64,000 nucleotides of DNA from Kribbella voronezhensis (GCF_004365175.1 NZ_SOCE01000002.1:1-64000); one strand, 5' to 3'; positions 24,995 through 34,122 are shown, counted from the stretch's first letter. Translations and numbers: made by a program. The notes: generated by a model not told the origin, from the sequence alone.

Positions 24995-26506
24995 GTGAAC
25001 ACGTACCTCACCCGGGCGGCCGCGCTCGCCGGATCAGCCGCACTGCTGCTTGTCGCGGCGTGCTCGGCCGGTTCGGGTACCTCGTCGGGGCCTAGCACCG
25101 GCGCGAACCAGTCGCTGGCGATCGGGCTCGTCGCCGAGCCGGCCAGCCTCGACTTCACCACCACCGACGGCGCCGCGATCCCGCAGGCGCTGCTCACCAA
25201 CGTGTACGAGGGCCTGGTGAAGCAGGACGAATCCGGCAAGATCGTGCCGGACCTGGCGAAGTCCTGGACGATCTCGCCCGACCGCAAGACCTACACGTTC
25301 GAACTCGTCGACAATGCGAAGTTCACCAACGGGGCCGCATTCACGGCCGCCGACGCGGTGTTCAGCATCAACCGGGTGAAGTCGGCCTGGACGACCTCGC
25401 TCAAGGCGGCGATGGACGTCGTACAGGACGCCAAAGCGGTCTCGCCGAAGCAGCTTCAGGTGACGTTGAGCAAGCCGAGCAACGACTGGCTGTTCCGGAT
25501 GACCACCCGGATCGGGGCGATGTTCTCCCAGACCGGCGTCGACAAGCTCGCCACCGATCCGGTCGGCACCGGTCCGTACAAGTTCGGTTCGTGGAAGCGC
25601 GGCGACTCGATCGTGCTGCAGCGCAACGACTCGTACTGGGGGACCAAGCCGTTCTTCAATCAGGTCTCCTTGAAGTACTTCAAGGATCCGACCGCGCTGA
25701 ACAATGCGCTGCTCACCGGCACGATCAACGTGATCGGCACCGTGCAGGCGCCGGAGGCACTCAGCCAGTTCACGAGCAACACGAAGTACCAGGTGATCGA
25801 GGGGACGACGAACGGCGAGGTGGTGCTGTCGTTCAACAACTCGCGGCCGGTCTTCAAGGACGTCCGGGTGCGGCAGGCGATCCGGTCGGCGATCGACCAC
25901 AAAGCCTTGCTGGACACGTGTTTCGCGGGTCGCGGCAAGTTGATCGGCAGCATGGTGCCGCCGACCGACCCGTGGTACGAGGACCTCACCCAGGTCGCGC
26001 CGTACTCGAAGGACAAGGCGAAGTCGTTGCTCGCAGCCGCCGGTGCCACCGGCAAGTCACTGCGGCTCCGGCTGCCGACGTTGCCCTACGCAACCTCCTG
26101 CGGTCAGGTGGTGAAGAGCCAGTTGGAGCAGGTCGGGCTCAAGGTGCAGATCGACCAGCTCGAGTTCCCGGCCGCGTGGCTCACGACGGTGTTCAAGAAC
26201 GCGGACTACGACATGTCGATCATCGCGCACGTCGAGCCGCGCGACCTCGGCGCGGTGTTCAGCCCGAAGTACTACACCCGGTACGACGACCCGACGCTGC
26301 AGCAGGCGCTCGCCGCGGCGGATGCGGGCGACGAGGCGACCCAGGTCACCGAAATGAAGAAGGCTGCGCGCCGGATCTCCGAACAGGCCGCCGCCGACTG
26401 GCTCTTCCTGCTGCCGAACCTGGTGGTCGCGGACAAGAACATCACCGGGCTGCCGGTGAACGCGATCACCGAGTCGTTCGACCTGTCCAAGCTGGCTCGT
26501 TCCTGA
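24995..26506 (+). CDS. ABC transporter solute-binding lipoprotein (peptide/opine/nickel family 5)
   Basis: A 503-aa extracytoplasmic binding protein. The lipobox is LVAAC (Cys23), so it is anchored to the membrane. The SBP_bac_5 fold is evident: LVAEPASLDFTTTD, the family signature region KDVRVRQAIRSAIDHKALLD, and a late VADKNITGLPVN. It delivers its ligand to the two permeases that follow at once. The family takes di- and oligopeptides, nickel, opines and glycosides; the aldehyde dehydrogenase, SDR and amidase downstream suggest an amide-bearing compound. First gene of a GntR-controlled operon. Confidence 0.92.
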   Translation: MNTYLTRAAALAGSAALLLVAACSAGSGTSSGPSTGANQSLAIGLVAEPASLDFTTTDGAAIPQALLTNVYEGLVKQDESGKIVPDLAKSWTISPDRKTYTFELVDNAKFTNGAAFTAADAVFSINRVKSAWTTSLKAAMDVVQDAKAVSPKQLQVTLSKPSNDWLFRMTTRIGAMFSQTGVDKLATDPVGTGPYKFGSWKRGDSIVLQRNDSYWGTKPFFNQVSLKYFKDPTALNNALLTGTINVIGTVQAPEALSQFTSNTKYQVIEGTTNGEVVLSFNNSRPVFKDVRVRQAIRSAIDHKALLDTCFAGRGKLIGSMVPPTDPWYEDLTQVAPYSKDKAKSLLAAAGATGKSLRLRLPTLPYATSCGQVVKSQLEQVGLKVQIDQLEFPAAWLTTVFKNADYDMSIIAHVEPRDLGAVFSPKYYTRYDDPTLQQALAAADAGDEATQVTEMKKAARRISEQAAADWLFLLPNLVVADKNITGLPVNAITESFDLSKLARS

Positions 26507-26507
26507 G

Positions 26508-27458
26508 ATGGTCCTCCGCCTGGTCGAGCGCACCGCAGTGCTGCTGGTCAGCCTTGCGGTGAGCTCGGTTCTGGTCTTCGGGTTCATGGCGGTGCTCCCG
26601 GGCGATCCGGCGCGCGTCGCGCTCGGGGTGAACGCGTCCGACGAGGCGGTTGCCCAGTTGCGGGAGCAGTTCGGGCTGGACCGGTCGCTGGCCACGCAGT
26701 ACTTAGACTGGCTCGGCGGTCTGCTGCGTGCGGACTTCGGTACGTCGTACGTGTCGAAGGTTGCCATCGGCCCCCAGATCTTCGACCGGCTGCAGGTGAC
26801 GTTGTGGCTCGTGGTGGTCGGGATGATCGTCGCCCTGGTGGTCGCGGTTCCGGCCGGTACGGTGATGGCCGCGCGACACCGCAAGATCTCCGGGTTAGCG
26901 CTCTCTGCGATCTCTCAACTCGGCGTCGCGGTACCGGCGTTTCTCGCGGGGATCCTGCTGATCATGCTGTTCGCGGTGAAGCTCGGCTGGCTCCCGGCGA
27001 ACGGCTGGACGCCGCCGGCATCGGATCCGGGGATGTTCCTTCGCCAGTTGATCTTGCCGGCGCTGTCGCTCGGGTTGGTTCAAGGCGCGGTGCTGACTCG
27101 CTACGTCCGGAGCGCGGTTCTCGACGTACTGCGTGAGGACTATCTGCGGACCGCGCGTGCCAAGGGACTCCGGCCGTTTCCCGCGCTCTGGCGGCACGGT
27201 CTGCGGAACGCGGCCGTACCGGTGGTGACGGTTCTCGGTCTGCAACTTGCGACGCTACTGATCGGGGCGGTTGTGGTCGAGCGGGTCTTCGTGATCCCAG
27301 GCCTCGGCAGCCTGCTCCTCGACGGGGTGTCGAACCGGGATCTCCTTCTCATCCAGGACGTTGTGATGCTGCTCGTGGTTGCCGTCCTGGTGGTCAACTT
27401 CCTCGTGGATGTCCTGTACGTCGCCCTCGACCCGCGGCTCCGGGTGGGCCAACGATGA
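26508..27458 (+). CDS. ABC transporter permease, DppB type
   Basis: A 316-aa membrane protein with six hydrophobic segments and the cytoplasmic EAA loop YLRTARAKGLRPFPALWRHG (residues ~210-230), which docks on the ATPases. It starts one base after the stop of the binding-protein gene. The N-terminal helix and the LGVNASDEAVAQLREQFGLD periplasmic stretch are typical of DppB. It contains the first AGCGCTCTC copy of the operon at 26897. Confidence 0.92.
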   Translation: MVLRLVERTAVLLVSLAVSSVLVFGFMAVLPGDPARVALGVNASDEAVAQLREQFGLDRSLATQYLDWLGGLLRADFGTSYVSKVAIGPQIFDRLQVTLWLVVVGMIVALVVAVPAGTVMAARHRKISGLALSAISQLGVAVPAFLAGILLIMLFAVKLGWLPANGWTPPASDPGMFLRQLILPALSLGLVQGAVLTRYVRSAVLDVLREDYLRTARAKGLRPFPALWRHGLRNAAVPVVTVLGLQLATLLIGAVVVERVFVIPGLGSLLLDGVSNRDLLLIQDVVMLLVVAVLVVNFLVDVLYVALDPRLRVGQR

Positions 27459-28450
27459 GCGGCCTCGGCGGATCCGTCGACGACGAAGGCGGTCCGGTGA
27501 GCGATCGCGGAGCTCCAGAGAGCGCTCTCGGCGTTCCCGCGAGCGGCGCCGACGTGTCCACGGGCGGCGGAGCTTCTACCGGGGTCGGCGGGCCTACGGG
27601 CGTGGGAGGGAGCGCTCTCCGGCGTTCTGCGGGGCGTCGGCTGAACCCGAGTCTGGTCGTCGGCGGCATCATCGTCCTCGTCATCGTGCTGACGGCGCTG
27701 GTCTCCTTCGTCTGGACCCCGTACGACGCGACACTCGTCGACCCGGCCGTTCGGTTGGCGAAGCCTTCGTGGTCGCACTGGTTCGGCACGGACAAGTTCG
27801 GCCGGGACCTGCTGAGCCAGATCATGGTGGGCTCCCGTACGACGTTGTTCGTCGGGCTGGTCGCCGTCGGAGTCGCCGCCGTGATCGGCGTACCGCTAGG
27901 GATCCTGGCGGCGATGACCCGGCGCTGGTCGAGCGAACTGATCATGCGGGCGAACGATCTGCTGCTCGCGTTCCCCGCGTTGCTGTTGGCAATCATGTTC
28001 GGCGCGGTCTTCGGTGCAAGCACTTTGACCGCGATGGTTGCCATCGGCATCGCAACGGTTCCATCCTTTGCCCGCGTGATCCGGAGCGGTGCTCTGCAGG
28101 TGATGCGGGCGGAGTACGTGTTGGCTGCTCGTGCGGCTGGGCGGCGACCGTTCCCGATCGCCTTGCGGCACGTGCTGCCGAACGTGACGAGTCTGATCAC
28201 GGTCCAGGCGTCGGTGTCTTTCGCGATCGCCGTTCTCGCCGAGGCAGCGCTCTCTTTCCTGGGATACGGCACGCCGCCGCCCACGCCCTCGTGGGGCCGC
28301 ATGCTGCAGGAGAGTCAGGAGTTCCTCTTCAGCGCGCCGCGTCTGGCGGTCTTTCCCGGCGTAGCGATCGCGATCGCAGTACTCGGCTTCAACCTCCTCG
28401 GCGACGGTCTCAGAGACCGCTTCGACCCGAAGTTGGAGGACCGCCGATGA
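27455..28450 (+). CDS. ABC transporter permease, DppC type, with Gly-rich N-terminal extension
   Basis: A 331-aa permease whose ATG overlaps the stop of the previous gene. The first ~55 residues are a low-complexity Gly/Ser/Thr extension with repeated GG, GVG and GASTGVGG runs, not part of the usual DppC fold. From NPSLVVGGIIVLVIV on, six membrane segments and the EAA loop YVLAARAAGRRPFPIALRHV are seen. Partner of the DppB-type permease. Three AGCGCTCTC motifs lie in this gene, two of them in the extension. Confidence 0.92.
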   Translation: MSGLGGSVDDEGGPVSDRGAPESALGVPASGADVSTGGGASTGVGGPTGVGGSALRRSAGRRLNPSLVVGGIIVLVIVLTALVSFVWTPYDATLVDPAVRLAKPSWSHWFGTDKFGRDLLSQIMVGSRTTLFVGLVAVGVAAVIGVPLGILAAMTRRWSSELIMRANDLLLAFPALLLAIMFGAVFGASTLTAMVAIGIATVPSFARVIRSGALQVMRAEYVLAARAAGRRPFPIALRHVLPNVTSLITVQASVSFAIAVLAEAALSFLGYGTPPPTPSWGRMLQESQEFLFSAPRLAVFPGVAIAIAVLGFNLLGDGLRDRFDPKLEDRR

Positions 28451-29478
28451 GTTCCCTGGTCGAAGAGCATGAGGTCGTCGAGCAGAGCGACGTACTGACG
28501 GTGCGCGGCCTGACCGTGTCGGTGCGGGACAAGATCCTCGTCGAGGACGTGGACCTGACGGTCGGCCCAGGGGAGCGGGTCGGACTGATCGGAGAGTCGG
28601 GTTCAGGGAAATCGCTGACAGCGCTCTCTGTGCTGAGATTGCTGCCGGAGGACGTGCACGCGAGGGGATCGGTGCGGCTCTCCGGTATCGACCACGACCT
28701 GATCGGCGCCGACGAGCGTCAACTCTCTCGCATCCGGGGCCGCGATCTGGCCATGGTCTTCCAAGAACCCATGACCGCTCTCAACCCGACCATGCGCATC
28801 GGCGACCAGATCGCCGAAGCGATGCTCATCCACCGCACGGTTCCCAATCGCCGCGCGGCCCGAGCCGCCGCCACAGATCTTCTCGGCCGGGTCCAACTCC
28901 CCGGCGTCGCCCGCGCCTACCCGCACCAACTCTCCGGCGGCCAACGCCAGCGCGTGGTCGTAGCCATCGCCCTCGCCAACGACCCCGCCCTCCTGATCTG
29001 CGACGAACCGACCACCGCCTTGGACGTCACCGTCCAGGCGATGGTCCTCGACCTGATCCTCCAAGGCGTCGCCGCTCGCGAGTCGGCACTCCTCTTCATC
29101 ACCCACGACCTCGCGGTCGTCGCCACCATCTGCCAACGAGTCCTGGTCATGTACGGCGGCCGGGTGGTCGAATCCGGTCCCGTCCACGAGGTGTTCACCA
29201 ACCCACGCCACCGCTACACCCAAGGACTCCTGGCCGCCTCGGACCTCGACTCCGCAGCCCACCGCCTGCCCACCATCCCCGGCAACGTCCCCGCCGCCGG
29301 CAACTTCCCCACCGGCTGCGTCTTCCGCACCCGCTGCCCCCACGCCACCGACCTCTGCACCACCACCCCACCCTGGACAGGTCCCTCACCCCACGGCTAC
29401 GCCTGCCACCACCCAGCCCCGGAGCTTGTGACGGTAGAAACCAAGCAAGGAAAGTTCGAGGAGGTTGCTGATGGCTGA
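28447..29478 (+). CDS. ABC transporter ATPase, DppD type
   Basis: A 343-aa ATPase from the ATG at 28447, which overlaps the preceding stop (CGATGA). Walker A GESGSGKS, Q-loop VFQEPMTALNP, signature LSGGQRQR, Walker B LLICDEPTTALD and the H-loop (FITHDLAV) are all intact. The C-terminal oligopeptide/dipeptide extension carries CVFRTRCPHATDLC, the cysteine cluster of DppD/OppD that can hold an iron-sulfur centre. Powers import together with the next gene's product. Confidence 0.94.
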   Translation: MSSLVEEHEVVEQSDVLTVRGLTVSVRDKILVEDVDLTVGPGERVGLIGESGSGKSLTALSVLRLLPEDVHARGSVRLSGIDHDLIGADERQLSRIRGRDLAMVFQEPMTALNPTMRIGDQIAEAMLIHRTVPNRRAARAAATDLLGRVQLPGVARAYPHQLSGGQRQRVVVAIALANDPALLICDEPTTALDVTVQAMVLDLILQGVAARESALLFITHDLAVVATICQRVLVMYGGRVVESGPVHEVFTNPRHRYTQGLLAASDLDSAAHRLPTIPGNVPAAGNFPTGCVFRTRCPHATDLCTTTPPWTGPSPHGYACHHPAPELVTVETKQGKFEEVADG

Positions 29479-30307
29479 GCCCGTCATTCAGGTGACCGAC
29501 CTCGTGCGTGACTACCCGCGCCCGCGTACTTCGCTGCTTCGTGCGTCTCCGCCGGTGCACGCTCTCCGGGGTGTCAGCTTTGAAGTACAGGAGGGCGAAC
29601 GCTTCGGCATAGTGGGCGAATCGGGTTGCGGCAAGTCCACGCTCCTCCGCATCATCGCAGCCCTCGATCGCGCCACCTCCGGACAGGTAGTCGTCGAAGG
29701 CACCGACATCACCCGCCTCCCCGAACGCCGGCTGCGCTTCCTGCGCGAGAACCTCCAGCTCGTCTTCCAGGACCCGATGAGCTCCCTCGACCCGCGCATG
29801 CGAGTCCGCGACATCATCGCCGAACCCCTCGTAGTACAAGGTCATCCAGCCTCCGGAGAGCGCGTTCGCGAGTTGCTCGAAGCAGTCGGTCTTTCAGCGG
29901 ACGCAGGAGACCGCTACCCCCATCAGTTCTCGGGCGGCCAACGCCAGCGCATCTCCATCGCGCGCGCCCTAGCACCCCGCCCAAGAATCCTCATCGCCGA
30001 CGAACCAGTGAGCGCTCTCGACGTTTCCGTCCGGGCCCAGGTCCTCAACCTCATCTCCGACCTCGTCGACGAACTCAACCTGACCTTGATCTTCGTCTCG
30101 CACGACCTCTCCGTCGTCAAACACGTCTGCAGCCGCGTCGCCGTCATGAACGCCGGCCAGATCGTCGAAACCGGCCCCACCGCGGACGTCTACGCGGCAC
30201 CCACCCACCCGTACACCCGCCGCCTCGTCTCCGCCGTCCCGACTCTCCAGAGAGCGCTCTCCGGCGCCACCACCACCGACCTGGTGAAGGGAGTCCCCTC
30301 CACATGA
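29471..30307 (+). CDS. ABC transporter ATPase, DppF type
   Basis: A 278-aa ATPase starting at ATG 29471, eight bases inside the end of the previous gene. Walker A GESGCGKST, Q-loop VFQDPMSSLDPR, signature FSGGQRQR, Walker B ILIADEPVSALD and H-loop FVSHDLSVV are present. It lacks the long DppD-type cysteine tail. Forms the second nucleotide-binding subunit of the importer. Two AGCGCTCTC copies (30011, 30253) lie here. Confidence 0.94.
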   Translation: MAEPVIQVTDLVRDYPRPRTSLLRASPPVHALRGVSFEVQEGERFGIVGESGCGKSTLLRIIAALDRATSGQVVVEGTDITRLPERRLRFLRENLQLVFQDPMSSLDPRMRVRDIIAEPLVVQGHPASGERVRELLEAVGLSADAGDRYPHQFSGGQRQRISIARALAPRPRILIADEPVSALDVSVRAQVLNLISDLVDELNLTLIFVSHDLSVVKHVCSRVAVMNAGQIVETGPTADVYAAPTHPYTRRLVSAVPTLQRALSGATTTDLVKGVPST

Positions 30308-30335
30308 CCCCCGACAACCCCGGAGGGAGATTCGC

Positions 30336-31802
30336 ATGAGCGAGAACCCCGAAGGCCTCCCCATCGGCGCCGGCTGGGTCGCCACCCCGACCACCGAGCC
30401 GATCCATTTCCCGTACGACGGATCGCTCGTCTCCGAGGCGTCCGTCGGCACCGCCGACCTCGCCCGCCAAGCCCTCGATCACGCAGTCGCAGCCCGCGAC
30501 CAGGTCGGCCGTCTGCCTTCCCACGTACGCCGCGCAGCTCTCCAGGGAGCGCTCTCTGCCGTTCTCGAGCGACGCTCGGAGTTCATCGACCTTCTCGTTC
30601 TCGAAACCGGCAAGCCGCTGGTCGACTGCCGGGTCGAGCTCGACCGCACCGTCCTCACCCTGCAGACCGCAGCCGAGGAAGTAGCCCGCCTCCACGGCGA
30701 AACCGTCCCGCTCGACCTCCTCCCCAGCGGCGACGGGCTCCTAGGCTTCTGGGTACGCAAGCCCATCGGCGTAGTCATCGGCATCACGGGCTTCAACTAC
30801 CCGCTCCTGCTCGCGTCTCACAAGATCGCGCCGGCCCTGGCAGCCGGCTGCCCGATCATCGTCAAGCCCGCTCCGCAGACGCCATTGGCCACCCTCTGGC
30901 TCGTTCACGTAGTCCGCGAAGCCCTCACTGCTGCGGGCGCACCCGCCGAGGCAGTTCAACTGGTCACCGGGGGAGCAGACGTAGGCGCCACCCTCACCAC
31001 CGACCCTCGAATCGGCGCCGTCTCGTTCACCGGCTCGGCCGCTGTAGGCCACCAGATCGCCAAAGCCGCCGCGCCGACCAAAGTCCTGCTGGAACTAGGC
31101 TCGAACTCCGCCCTGGTAGTAGCCGAAGACGCCGACCTGGACGCCGCGGCCGATGCGATCATCCGAGGCGGCTACTACGCCTCCGGCCAAGCCTGCATCT
31201 CCGTCCAGCGCGTCATAGCCGTTGAGTCCATCCGCGGCCCCCTACTCGAAAAACTCCACGACCGTCTGGAGTCCGTTGTCGTAGGAGACCCTCGCGACGA
31301 GCAGACCCACGTCTCCGCCCTCATAGATTCCCGTTCCACCGATCGCGTCCGCACCTGGATCGACAACGCCCTCACCGCCGGCGCCACGTTGGCCTACCCA
31401 CCGACCTCAGCCACGCCGCAGTACGACGTCCTGGGGCCGACAGTGCTGCTCGACGTCCCGTACGGCCAACTCGCGTGGGACGAGGAGATCTTCGGGCCCG
31501 TCATCGCGATTCGCTCGGTGCCAGACATCGAGACCGCCTTCCGGACCGTCAACGAGTCGCGCTACGGCCTCCATGCGAGCGTCTTTACGGCCTCACTAGA
31601 GAGCGCTTTCGCGGCGATCGACCGACTCGACGTCGGGGGAGTGGTCATCAACGAGGTCCCCGGGTTCCGATCCGACGTGATGCCGTACGGCGGGGTGAAG
31701 GACTCCGGTGCGGGCAGGGAAGGCCCTCGCTTCGCCATCGACGAGTTGACCACGACCCGGATGGCGATCATCCGCCCGACCACCCGGCGAGGTGACGAAT
31801 GA
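30336..31802 (+). CDS. Aldehyde dehydrogenase family protein
   Basis: A 488-aa NAD(P)-dependent enzyme. ATG after GGAGGGAGA. The conserved ALDH elements are GITGFNYPLLLASHKIAPAL, KPAPQTPLATL, FTGSAAVG (cofactor loop), LELGSNSALVV (catalytic Glu of the ELGG-type motif) and YYASGQACIS (nucleophilic Cys). Downstream EEIFGPVIAI and GVKDSGAGREGP are typical. It probably oxidises an aldehyde released from the imported compound. Its stop overlaps the SDR start by four bases. Confidence 0.92.
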   Translation: MSENPEGLPIGAGWVATPTTEPIHFPYDGSLVSEASVGTADLARQALDHAVAARDQVGRLPSHVRRAALQGALSAVLERRSEFIDLLVLETGKPLVDCRVELDRTVLTLQTAAEEVARLHGETVPLDLLPSGDGLLGFWVRKPIGVVIGITGFNYPLLLASHKIAPALAAGCPIIVKPAPQTPLATLWLVHVVREALTAAGAPAEAVQLVTGGADVGATLTTDPRIGAVSFTGSAAVGHQIAKAAAPTKVLLELGSNSALVVAEDADLDAAADAIIRGGYYASGQACISVQRVIAVESIRGPLLEKLHDRLESVVVGDPRDEQTHVSALIDSRSTDRVRTWIDNALTAGATLAYPPTSATPQYDVLGPTVLLDVPYGQLAWDEEIFGPVIAIRSVPDIETAFRTVNESRYGLHASVFTASLESAFAAIDRLDVGGVVINEVPGFRSDVMPYGGVKDSGAGREGPRFAIDELTTTRMAIIRPTTRRGDE

Positions 31803-32569
31803 CCGACTACGCCAACCTCTTCCGCCTCGACGGCAAGCATGCGGTGGTCGTCGGCGCCGGCAGCGGGATCGGCCGAGAAAGCGCTCTCGCCCTTGCTGCG
31901 CACGGCGCTCGGGTCACCTGCGCCGACCGCGATCTCCCGGCCGCCGAAGAAACGGTGGCCCAGGGCAACCATTTGACGGCGTACGAGCTGGACGTGCTCA
32001 ACCAACGAGCCATCACCACCGCGGCTGAGGATCTGGGCGACGTGGACGTACTGGTCTTCACAGCCGCGACCAACGTCCGCAAGCGGATCCTGGACTACAC
32101 CAGCGAGGAATTCGACCGGGTGGTAGCGCTCAACCTCCGGGCATCCTTCGACCTGATCCGCGCCTTCGGAGGCCCGATGGAAGCGCGCGGCAGCGGCAGC
32201 ATCATCGGCTTCAGCTCCATCCGCGCAACTACCGTCGAGCCAGGCCAATCGGTGTACGCGGCAACCAAGGCCGGCCTGGTCCAACTCCTCCGTACGGCGG
32301 CCGCTGAGCTCGGCCCCTCCGGCGTACGCGTCAACGCGATCGCCCCGGGCGTCGTCGAAACCCCGCTCACCGCACAAATCAAGGAAAACAAGGCCTGGTA
32401 CGACGCGTACGCAGCGAAGAGCGCTCTCTCGAGATGGGCCACGCCTGACGAGTTGGCCGGCGCCGTCGTCTACCTGGCGTCCGACGCGTCCTCGTTCGTC
32501 ACCGGCAGTGTCCTCCACGTAGACGGCGGCTGGACCGCAATAGACGGCCGCTTCAACCCACCGAACTAA
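31799..32569 (+). CDS. Short-chain dehydrogenase/reductase
   Basis: A 256-aa classical SDR. The cofactor motif is VVGAGSGIGRE (T-G-x3-G-x-G type), the acidic ADRD after the second strand favours NAD(H). Catalytic Ser lies in IIGFSSIRA and the Tyr-Lys pair in YAATK. The end VLHVDGGWT is typical. ATG overlaps the ALDH stop, so the two are coupled; alcohol-to-aldehyde/ketone oxidation feeding the ALDH is the simplest reading. Two AGCGCTCTC copies fall here. Confidence 0.93.
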   Translation: MTDYANLFRLDGKHAVVVGAGSGIGRESALALAAHGARVTCADRDLPAAEETVAQGNHLTAYELDVLNQRAITTAAEDLGDVDVLVFTAATNVRKRILDYTSEEFDRVVALNLRASFDLIRAFGGPMEARGSGSIIGFSSIRATTVEPGQSVYAATKAGLVQLLRTAAAELGPSGVRVNAIAPGVVETPLTAQIKENKAWYDAYAAKSALSRWATPDELAGAVVYLASDASSFVTGSVLHVDGGWTAIDGRFNPPN

Positions 32570-32668
32570 ACCTCCGCCACCCGCCCGACCCCGCTCGACC
32601 CCGCCCGAGACCATCCACCAGCACCCCCCGGCGCCGCCCGAGACCCGACACCGATCGTCTGGAGCCTG

Positions 32669-34054
32669 ATGACCGACAACCTGGCCGACCTGACCGCCGT
32701 CGAACTCATCGCGCGGTACCAGCAGGGTTCGCTGTCCCCGGTCGAAGTGATCGAAGACGTTCTGGCCAGAGTCGAGGCGCTCGAGCCGAAGCTCTTCGCG
32801 ACCTACGCCCTCGATCCCGAAGCAGCGCGAGCCGCCGCCCGCGAGTCGGAGTACAGATGGCGCCACGGCGAAGCCGGCCCGCTGGACGGCGTACCGGTCA
32901 CGATCAAGGAGAACATCGCGACCCGCGGTACGCCGGCACCGCAAGGAACCGCCGCGACCGAACTCGTCCCCGCCACCGAGGACGCGCCAGCCGCAGCCCG
33001 CCTCCGCGCAGCGGGCGCCGTGATCTTCAGCAAGACCACCATGCCGGAGTACGGCATGCTCTCCTCCGGCGTCTCGACCTTCCACCCCCTGACCCGCAAC
33101 CCCTGGAACGTCGCCCTGACCCCAGGCGGCTCCAGCGCAGGCGCGGCAGCAGCAGCCGCCGCCGGCTACGGCCCCCTCCACGTCGGCACCGACATCGGCG
33201 GCTCGATTCGCCTCCCCGCCGGCTGGTGCGGGCTCGTCGGCCTCAAACCGACCCATGGCCGGATCGCCGTCGGAAATCCCTACCCAGGAAGGGCGATCGG
33301 CCCACTCACCCGTACTGCGGCCGACGCCGCGCTCGCGCTGTCCGTCATGACCGGCCCGGACCGCCGCGACCACACTTCGCTCCCGCCCATCGCCGACTCG
33401 TACGACGACCTGCCGGCGACGGTCCAGGGACTGCGGATCGGCCTCCTCCTGGATGCGGGAGTCGGCCTAGCCGTTGACCCGGAAGTCCACGCCGCCGTGT
33501 CCGCGGCGGCCGCCACACTCGAAAAGGCCGGCGCCGTCGTCGAGCCGATCGCCCCGATCATCACCCGGGAGATGCTGGACGGCCTGGACCGGTTCTGGCG
33601 TGTCCGTTCGGCCGCCGACCTCCAGGCCCTGCCCGAGGACCGCCGCGCGAAGGTGCTCCCCGAGATCCGCCGCTGGGTCTCTACCGCCGCCGGCCTCACT
33701 GGATTCGAGGTGTTCCACGGGTTCAGCCAGATGGGTGCCATGGCGGTCGCGGTCGACGCCGCCTTCGCGTCGTACGACTTCCTCATCTCTCCGGTCGCCC
33801 CGATCACCGCCTTCCCCGCCGAGCTGGCTTACCCGACCGATGACCCACTGAAGCCCTTCGAGCACATCGCCTTCACGGTTCCGTACAACATGTCCGGCCA
33901 CCCCGCCACCACCGCCAACTGCGGCTACTCCTCCACAGGCCTCCCCATCGGCCTCCAGATCGCCGCGCCCCGCTTCGCCGACCACAGCGCCCTCCGCTTG
34001 GCCGCCGACCTCACGCCTCTGCTGCCCCCTGCTCGGCCCTGGCCGGCGCCCTGA
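32669..34054 (+). CDS. Amidase signature family hydrolase
   Basis: A 461-aa amidase. The Ser-cisSer-Lys triad is visible: Lys in VPVTIKENIA, the glycine/serine-rich TPGGSSAGAAAA and the nucleophile region GTDIGGSIRLPAGWCGLVG. It resembles GatA-like and catabolic amidases (indoleacetamide or aryl amidases); a GatCAB role is unlikely because gatB and gatC are absent. It follows the SDR by 99 low-complexity bases and lacks the AGCGCTCTC motifs found in the preceding genes, so it may have joined the operon separately. Confidence 0.9.
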   Translation: MTDNLADLTAVELIARYQQGSLSPVEVIEDVLARVEALEPKLFATYALDPEAARAAARESEYRWRHGEAGPLDGVPVTIKENIATRGTPAPQGTAATELVPATEDAPAAARLRAAGAVIFSKTTMPEYGMLSSGVSTFHPLTRNPWNVALTPGGSSAGAAAAAAAGYGPLHVGTDIGGSIRLPAGWCGLVGLKPTHGRIAVGNPYPGRAIGPLTRTAADAALALSVMTGPDRRDHTSLPPIADSYDDLPATVQGLRIGLLLDAGVGLAVDPEVHAAVSAAAATLEKAGAVVEPIAPIITREMLDGLDRFWRVRSAADLQALPEDRRAKVLPEIRRWVSTAAGLTGFEVFHGFSQMGAMAVAVDAAFASYDFLISPVAPITAFPAELAYPTDDPLKPFEHIAFTVPYNMSGHPATTANCGYSSTGLPIGLQIAAPRFADHSALRLAADLTPLLPPARPWPAP

Positions 34055-34110
34055 CCCGCGCTGACCCGCGCTGACCCGCCCTGACCGGCGCTGATCGGCG
34101 CTGACCCCTG
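34051..34110. repeat. Six tandem 10-bp units at the amidase stop codon
   Basis: CTGACCCGCG is repeated with small changes at 34051, 34061, 34071, 34081, 34091 and 34101. The first unit contains the TGA stop of the amidase gene, and every unit puts TGA (or TGAT) at the same place, so the array reads as a string of spaced stop codons. Confidence 0.85.
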
Positions 34111-34122
34111 ATCTGCTGATCC

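Larger units (their letters stand above)
26897..32428. repeat. Dispersed AGCGCTCTC motif array inside the ABC/dehydrogenase operon
   Basis: Exact AGCGCTCTC copies start at 26897, 27521, 27611, 28246, 28620, 30011, 30253, 30548, 31880 and 32420, and a variant AGCGCTTTC at 31602. Those at 27518 and 30250 extend to the perfect palindrome GAGAGCGCTCTC. All lie within coding sequence. Five exact copies are read as Ser-Ala-Leu and five in a shifted frame as Ala-Leu-Ser, so codon choice for one tripeptide does not explain them. None occurs in the binding-protein or amidase genes at the operon ends. The core equals the LacI-type palindrome upstream of pectate lyase (5232). Confidence 0.85.
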
